A DNA stretch of 64,000 nucleotides, from NCBI RefSeq assembly GCF_002743335.1, contig NZ_PDZB01000015.1, positions 22,536 through 86,535 on the forward strand, in the 5' to 3' direction. Of this stretch, positions 59,646 to 64,000 are shown piece after piece. Position numbers and translations under genes: made by a program. The stretch comes from Sporosarcina sp. P32b (GTDB taxonomy: Bacteria; Bacillota; Bacilli; Bacillales_A; Planococcaceae). A model generated the notes under the pieces. The model searched no databases, had not been told where the DNA came from, and saw only the letters and a list, made by a program, of their open reading frames with translations. How positions within the stretch are numbered: the stretch's first letter is position 1; the number at the start of each line of letters is the position of its first letter.

Positions 59646-60539
59646 GTGGAGAATGTCAGTAAATCGTTCGGTCATGTGAACGCTGTTGATGATATGAGCT
59701 TCTACGTAACAAAAGGAAGTCTATTTTCATTTCTTGGAACGAACGGCGCCGGCAAATCGACAGTCATATCTATTATTTTAACCGCACTTCAACCTGATAG
59801 TGGCTCCGTAACGGTCAACGGATTTACGGTTGGCAAAGAGGATGAAGTAATTCGGAAAGAGATCGGAGTCGTATTCCAAGAAAGCTTGCTAGACCCGCTA
59901 TTGTCTGTTCAAGAGAACTTAGAAATACGTGCACAATTGTATGGAATGGCAAAGCAGGAACGGCTAGCGGCCATACAGCGTTGCGCTGAAATTGTAGATA
60001 TTCATTCCATCTTAAAACGACGATACGGCAAATTGTCTGGCGGCCAGAAGCGAAGAGTCGATATCGCTCGTGCCCTCCTACACCAACCCAAAATTTTGCT
60101 CCTCGATGAACCGACAACAGGACTCGATCCACAAAGTCGGCAGCAAATCTGGAAAATGATCGGACACTTACAAAAAGAGCATGGCATGACCGTTTTTCTG
60201 ACGACACATTATATAGAAGAAGCCGCGAATTCAGATTTCGTTATCGTCATAAAAGAAGGACGGATTATCGCCAAAGGAACTCCGATAGATTTAAAACAGC
60301 AATACTCTGCAGATCGCTTATTTATTACGACGACCGACCACATTGCATTGCGCACACATTTTCAACGAGATCATGTGCAGTATCAAGAAGAAACTGGCGG
60401 ATACACAATCGACTTACCGAATACGCTAGCAGCCATTCCTATACTCACTACATACCAATCGCTTATTTCATCTTTTGAAGTACGAAAATCTAGTTTGGAT
60501 GATGTCTTTATTCGTATTCATGATCGAAAGGATGTGTAG
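59646..60539 (+). CDS. ABC transporter ATP-binding protein (drug/antibiotic exporter type)
   Basis: An ABC-2 type exporter ATPase of about 298 residues: Walker A GTNGAGKST, Q-loop VVFQESLLD, signature LSGGQKRRVDIA, Walker B ILLLDEPTTGLD and H-loop TTHYIEEA, as in DrrA/CcmA-type proteins. The first ATG/GTG/TTG in frame is GTG 59646, but there the usual first beta strand is missing. In-frame codons upstream read I-I-D-V-E-N-V, and an AGGAGG lies 7 nt before an ATA at 59628. Real translation may therefore start at a non-standard codon about six codons earlier. It works with the permease encoded next. Confidence 0.88.
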   Translation: MENVSKSFGHVNAVDDMSFYVTKGSLFSFLGTNGAGKSTVISIILTALQPDSGSVTVNGFTVGKEDEVIRKEIGVVFQESLLDPLLSVQENLEIRAQLYGMAKQERLAAIQRCAEIVDIHSILKRRYGKLSGGQKRRVDIARALLHQPKILLLDEPTTGLDPQSRQQIWKMIGHLQKEHGMTVFLTTHYIEEAANSDFVIVIKEGRIIAKGTPIDLKQQYSADRLFITTTDHIALRTHFQRDHVQYQEETGGYTIDLPNTLAAIPILTTYQSLISSFEVRKSSLDDVFIRIHDRKDV

Positions 60540-60542
60540 ACC

Positions 60543-61397
60543 ATGCTAATTTTTGCCAAAAGAAACTTATTACTCTATTTCCGTGATAAATCTGCAGTGT
60601 TTTTCTCATTGCTAGCCGTCTTAATCTTGATTGCACTCTATGTATTCTTTCTTGGCGATTTGATCGCGGATGGAGTGCCGGACTTTCCAGCGAAGCATTG
60701 GCTCTTGCTGTCTTGGATTATCGCTGGTGTCATCACGGTGACGAGTGTGACGACAACATTAGGTGCATTCAGTGTGATGGTAAATGACCAAGCAACGAAT
60801 GCCTATAAAGATTTCCGTGTGACGCCCATCAAACCACCCCAATTACTCGGTGGCTATATAATCAGTTCACTCTCCATAGGATTTCTTATGTGCATCATGA
60901 CGCTTCTCGTAGCAAATGCAATGCTTCTCGCCACTGGTGAGCCTTTACTTTCATTCACACAACTCATTCAATCGGTAGGCGTACTATTTCTAGCGGTTTT
61001 GACTGCTAGTTCCATGACCTCTTTACTCGTCATTTTCTTTAAAACCTCCCATGCATTTGCTGCAGCTAGTACAGTAATTGGTACATTGATCGGCTTCCTT
61101 ACCGGCATTTACATTCCAATCGGCACTTTACCTGCCTACTTACAAAGTATGATTCACATTTTCCCCATCTCCCATATCGCCGCTTTGCTTCGCCAAATTC
61201 TCATGGACGCTCCAATGACTGAAGCATTCGCTCAAGCACCCGTTGAAATGAAAGAAAGCTTTCAGTTGAATATGGGAGTGGTTTTCAAAGTAAATGGTTG
61301 GCATATCTCCCCTTTAGTCAGTGTGATGTATCTACTACTAATCACTATTATTTTCTTTATGCTTTCAACTAGTGTGATGAAATATACTAGAAGATAG
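60543..61397 (+). CDS. ABC-2 type transporter permease
   Basis: A 284-residue permease with six membrane helices (first at about residues 20-42, VFFSLLAVLILIALYVFFLG) and the ABC-2 family layout. The segment FLTGIYIPIGTLPAYLQSMIHIFPISHIAALLRQ before the last loop is typical of Drr/NodJ-type permeases. It starts 4 nt after the ATPase stop. With LytTR, DUF3021 and the ATPase it forms a four-gene operon, probably exporting a drug, lipid or peptide. Confidence 0.88.
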   Translation: MLIFAKRNLLLYFRDKSAVFFSLLAVLILIALYVFFLGDLIADGVPDFPAKHWLLLSWIIAGVITVTSVTTTLGAFSVMVNDQATNAYKDFRVTPIKPPQLLGGYIISSLSIGFLMCIMTLLVANAMLLATGEPLLSFTQLIQSVGVLFLAVLTASSMTSLLVIFFKTSHAFAAASTVIGTLIGFLTGIYIPIGTLPAYLQSMIHIFPISHIAALLRQILMDAPMTEAFAQAPVEMKESFQLNMGVVFKVNGWHISPLVSVMYLLLITIIFFMLSTSVMKYTRR

Positions 61398-61495
61398 GTG
61401 TTCCGATATCAAAAAGCGTCATGATCACAAACGATTCAGAATAATTATGCTAGTATATACATAAACAATATCACTCTAGTAAAGGAGGTGAATAC

Positions 61496-62047
61496 ATGGA
61501 TTTCATTGCTTGGACGATTATTGCTTGTGAAATAGGTTTTTGGGTCGTTATTCTTACAGGACTCATTACACGATATGTATTCAACAAAAAACGGCTCGGC
61601 TTATTTTTTCTAGCATTAACACCAGTCATCGATTTACTATTGCTAGTCGTCACGGCTACCGATCTGTACAACGGCGCTGTTGCTACACAAGTTCATGCCA
61701 TTGCGGCGATTTATCTAGGTGTATCGATTGCTTTCGGAAAAAGTATGATTGGCTGGGCGGACGAACGCTTTCTTTACTACATCAAGAAACAAGGCACAAA
61801 ACCAGCGAAGAAAACAGGATATGCCCATGCACGCCATTCCGTGAAAGGTGCGTTACAACATGTACTAGCATTTATCATCGGTGGCGGTTTCTTGTTTATA
61901 ATGATTTACCTCATTGGAGATGCCAATAAAACGGAAGCACTCTCTCAAATGCTGAAGTTATGGGCGCTCATTGTGGGCCTTGATATGGTGGTCTCACTCT
62001 CCTACTTCATTTGGCCACGGGCTGAAAAAGTGAAACGGCATAGGTAA
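61496..62047 (+). CDS. Hypothetical membrane protein
   Basis: A 183-residue integral membrane protein with about five hydrophobic segments (residues 4-26, 34-54, 62-82, 116-138, 148-168). The start MDFIAWTIIACEIGFWV and the middle IAFGKSMIGWADERFLYYIKKQ resemble a Bacillus membrane protein of similar size (YmcC-like); I am not certain. AAAGGAGGTGA precedes ATG 61496. Monocistronic, downstream of the ABC operon with about 100 bp between. No function known. Confidence 0.75.
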   Translation: MDFIAWTIIACEIGFWVVILTGLITRYVFNKKRLGLFFLALTPVIDLLLLVVTATDLYNGAVATQVHAIAAIYLGVSIAFGKSMIGWADERFLYYIKKQGTKPAKKTGYAHARHSVKGALQHVLAFIIGGGFLFIMIYLIGDANKTEALSQMLKLWALIVGLDMVVSLSYFIWPRAEKVKRHR

Positions 62048-62165
62048 CCTGCTGTTTTCATGGAGATACCGGTTCGGTAGATGGAATGGATTCTAGATAA
62101 GAGGATGCAAATTATTTAAAATGTTAATGTAAGGATTTTCCAACTAATATACGAGGGGGTTGTAT

Positions 62166-62963
62166 ATGACAAAGCAAAAAAGTGTTAAAGGATTATTAAT
62201 TTATCTTTTAGTTAGTATCATTGCAATGTTTTTCCTTTATCTAATTGGACTATCGATATTATTGACAAATCCGACCGAGTTAAAGCAATTGAGTGAAATG
62301 ATGGGGATTTCGGGATCACCTGAAATGTTAGCCTTACTCGCCGTAACTCCCAATTTCATCATAATAATAGTAGGGCTTGTAATTGGATTTTTCACAGCTC
62401 ATAAAGTTGGTTTGAAATCTGTGGTTATTCACCCTAACGCTAGAGTAAAGTCAAAATCAGATTGGATAAATGGTATTAAACTAGCTATAATACTAGGTTC
62501 GATTACAGCTGCCGTTGTGATTGGTTTCGATTATTTTTTTCAATCGTACTTACCAGATAGCTTAATCGAAACATTACAACCGTATTCCGCATTACACTTT
62601 ATATCGGCTTTACTGTACGGAGGGGTTGTTGAGGAACTAATAATGCGTTTCGGTGTGATGAGCTTGTTGGTTTTTATTTTTTGGCAATTATTTAATCGGA
62701 AATCGGAAAAACCTACTAATTGGGTCTTTATCCTAGCCATATTCATTAGCGCCTTACTATTTGCATTAGGTCATTATAGCGCAACCGCAAATATGACAGA
62801 AATGACCGCATTCATTTGGTTCCGAATGATTCTCCTGAATAGTATTGGTGGCTTATTCTTTGGTTGGATTTATTGGAAGCACAATCTAGAGCTTGCAATG
62901 CTTGGACATATGTTTGCACATATTGTTATGAATTTAATAATGTTGGTTATCTCATTTTCATAA
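62166..62963 (+). CDS. CPBP-family intramembrane glutamic protease
   Basis: A 265-residue membrane protein of the CPBP/Abi family (Rce1-like). Motif 1 is VVEELIMRFG (the catalytic EExxxR), motif 2 FALGHYSA, motif 3 MLGHMFAHIVMN. About seven to eight hydrophobic segments. Family members cleave prenylated proteins or give self-immunity to bacteriocins; no bacteriocin gene is nearby. The ATG at 62166 has GAGGGGG six bases upstream; TTG 62160 overlaps the site. Confidence 0.87.
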   Translation: MTKQKSVKGLLIYLLVSIIAMFFLYLIGLSILLTNPTELKQLSEMMGISGSPEMLALLAVTPNFIIIIVGLVIGFFTAHKVGLKSVVIHPNARVKSKSDWINGIKLAIILGSITAAVVIGFDYFFQSYLPDSLIETLQPYSALHFISALLYGGVVEELIMRFGVMSLLVFIFWQLFNRKSEKPTNWVFILAIFISALLFALGHYSATANMTEMTAFIWFRMILLNSIGGLFFGWIYWKHNLELAMLGHMFAHIVMNLIMLVISFS

Positions 62964-63057
62964 CAAGGCGATAAACATCACTGTTCTTACTCTGGTAATG
63001 TTAAGCGTAGGAATAAGTAACTTGGAAGGAATATACATCCTCAAAATAATATTCTAC

Positions 63058-63097
63058 AAAAGGGTTCAGATTCTTTAACAAGAATTTGCACCCTTTT
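63058..63097 (+). terminator. Terminator of the CPBP protease gene
   Basis: AAAAGGGT...ACCCTTTT with inner ATTCTT-TAAC-AAGAAT stem, 95 bp after the stop. Confidence 0.75.
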
Positions 63098-63199
63098 CAG
63101 CAACAGGTACAATATTGTTGGGGATCACAGTGTAGTATTACATGATGTCCCAATTAATACAGGTAAATCTTAAATTGAGTTAATGGAGTGTGAAAAGAA

Positions 63200-63757
63200 A
63201 TGGTGTATCTAGGTCATAAACCAATGATAGAAGGGAAAAAAGTTGTTCTCAGACCTTTTAAAGACGAAGACTTTCCTTTTATAGAAGAATGCTTAAAGGA
63301 TCCCGAAGTATTAAAACTGACAGGAAGCAGTTCGGATTTTAATAGAGAATCAATTCTCCAATGGTACAATACAAGAAATGAACAAACTGATCGCCTGGAT
63401 CTTGCTATTGTTGACCAATCCCAGGGCTTACTAGTGGGAGAGGTAGTGGTCAATTTATACGATGAAAAAAATCATAGCATGAATTTTAGGATACTTATTG
63501 GACCAAGGGGTAGAAATCGTGGATTAGGAACTGAAACAACCCAACTTATAATTGATTATATATTTACTAACACTACACTGAACCAACTTACTTTAAGTGT
63601 TTTTGATTTTAATCCAAGGGCCAAGTATGTTTATGAAAAAGTTGGCTTTGAAATAGAAAATATTGATAAAAACGATCTAGAATTTGAAGGTGAATGGATA
63701 GATTCTATCAATATGAAACTGAAAAAAGAAAGTTGGCTGAAGAGAAAAAACTCTTAA
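63200..63757 (+). CDS. GNAT-family N-acetyltransferase (RimJ/RimL type)
   Basis: A 185-residue acetyltransferase. The N-terminal VVLRPFKDEDFPFIEECLKDPEVLKLTG is typical of RimJ/RimL-like GNATs; the acetyl-CoA loop is ILIGPRGRNRGLGTETTQLIIDY (R/Q-x-x-G-x-G/A form) and the C-terminal motif is LSVFDFNPRAKYVYEKVGFE. It acetylates an amine, perhaps a protein N-terminus, antibiotic or small molecule. GGAG precedes ATG 63200. Base composition is more AT-rich than its neighbours. The remaining 240 bp to the window end hold no gene I can support. Confidence 0.87.
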   Translation: MVYLGHKPMIEGKKVVLRPFKDEDFPFIEECLKDPEVLKLTGSSSDFNRESILQWYNTRNEQTDRLDLAIVDQSQGLLVGEVVVNLYDEKNHSMNFRILIGPRGRNRGLGTETTQLIIDYIFTNTTLNQLTLSVFDFNPRAKYVYEKVGFEIENIDKNDLEFEGEWIDSINMKLKKESWLKRKNS

Positions 63758-63934
63758 AATAATATTGGGCAGAGTATATTTCCTGAATAATGATCAGAAG
63801 CAAACGGGTGCAATACTTGAATAAGGATTATGCCGTTAAAGGGCCATATTATTATAATAACATTCTTGTGTAGTGCAAGATAGAAGTACAGAGTTTTGAA
63901 AGGAATAAGTACATAACGCTGCAATTGTAAAATA

Positions 63935-63957
63935 ATAAAAAAAGGCTTGCCAGCCTT
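63935..63957 (-). terminator. Minus-strand terminator for a gene beyond the right edge
   Basis: AAGGCT-TGCC-AGCCTT hairpin (63942-63957) with an A-run on the plus strand at its left, i.e. a U-run for a minus-strand transcript entering from the right. Confidence 0.6.
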
Positions 63958-64000
63958 CCAAAATTTCTCTACTGTATTGGTGTCGAATCAAATCAGTGGA

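Overview
The window looks like a chromosome segment of a low-to-moderate GC, endospore-forming member of the Bacillales, most probably of the Sporosarcina/Planococcaceae type. This rests on gene content and order, not on a database search. Sporulation genes are present (YunB, a CotY/CotZ-like coat protein, a YheC/YheD coat-associated ATP-grasp protein, the germination hydrolase CwlJ). Two blocks keep Bacillus subtilis gene order: yunB-yunD-yunE-yunF, and metQ-metI-metN / yusE-yusF-gcvH-yusI-fadE-fadA-fadN. Genes have strong Shine-Dalgarno sequences and frequent GTG or TTG starts. I saw no tRNA, rRNA, CRISPR array, phage or transposase.

Left part (1-12 kb): a partial sodium:neurotransmitter symporter; an NhaC-family transporter behind a lysine riboswitch, so probably a lysine importer; the yunFED-yunB block; a glutaredoxin / 50-residue membrane protein / rhodanese operon with a CstR/CsoR-like operator in its promoter; and a MarR regulator flanked by two nearly identical 20-bp palindromes that face a nitronate monooxygenase and a thioesterase. 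Next (10.6-21 kb): the complete sufCDSUB iron-sulfur operon, a dicarboxylate/amino acid symporter, and metNIQ under a SAM riboswitch. The leader of metNIQ carries two exactly 120-bp tandem repeats.

Middle (21-36 kb): yusE, yusF, gcvH and yusI, a kilobase of mosaic intergenic repeats, the fadNAE beta-oxidation operon behind a FadR-type palindrome, a thioredoxin, a C39-like peptidase, a 5'-3' exonuclease, two tandem low-complexity paralogues, an AlkD-type glycosylase, and a coat cluster of a CotZ-like protein with two ATP-grasp ligases.

Right part (36-64 kb): a GlcD-like FAD dehydrogenase coupled to a BASS transporter; a CapA-family protein; two copies of a module made of an SCO1-like lipoprotein, a Tat-exported subunit-3-like protein and a GMC oxidoreductase, one copy having a GMC gene with about 440 internal codons missing; an operon of polysaccharide deacetylase, ECF sigma factor and membrane protein with an ECF-type promoter; an acyl-CoA ligase with a cre-like site; cwlJ; a DHH-CBS-tRNA nucleotidyltransferase fusion; a protein made of about 75 G-F/Y-N/D pentads; an EVE-like/HNH nuclease; a LytTR-DUF3021-ABC exporter operon; a CPBP protease; and a GNAT acetyltransferase.

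Themes that link genes are sulfur handling (lysine and SAM riboswitches, metNIQ, suf, persulfide operon, TauE), fatty-acid use (fadNAE, acyl-CoA ligase, FadR and cre sites) and sporulation or envelope functions. The candidates I rate highest for new biology are the deacetylase/ECF sigma/signal-peptidase-like membrane protein operon, the coat-linked pair of ATP-grasp ligases, and the two arrays of 21-bp GAGCG repeats.
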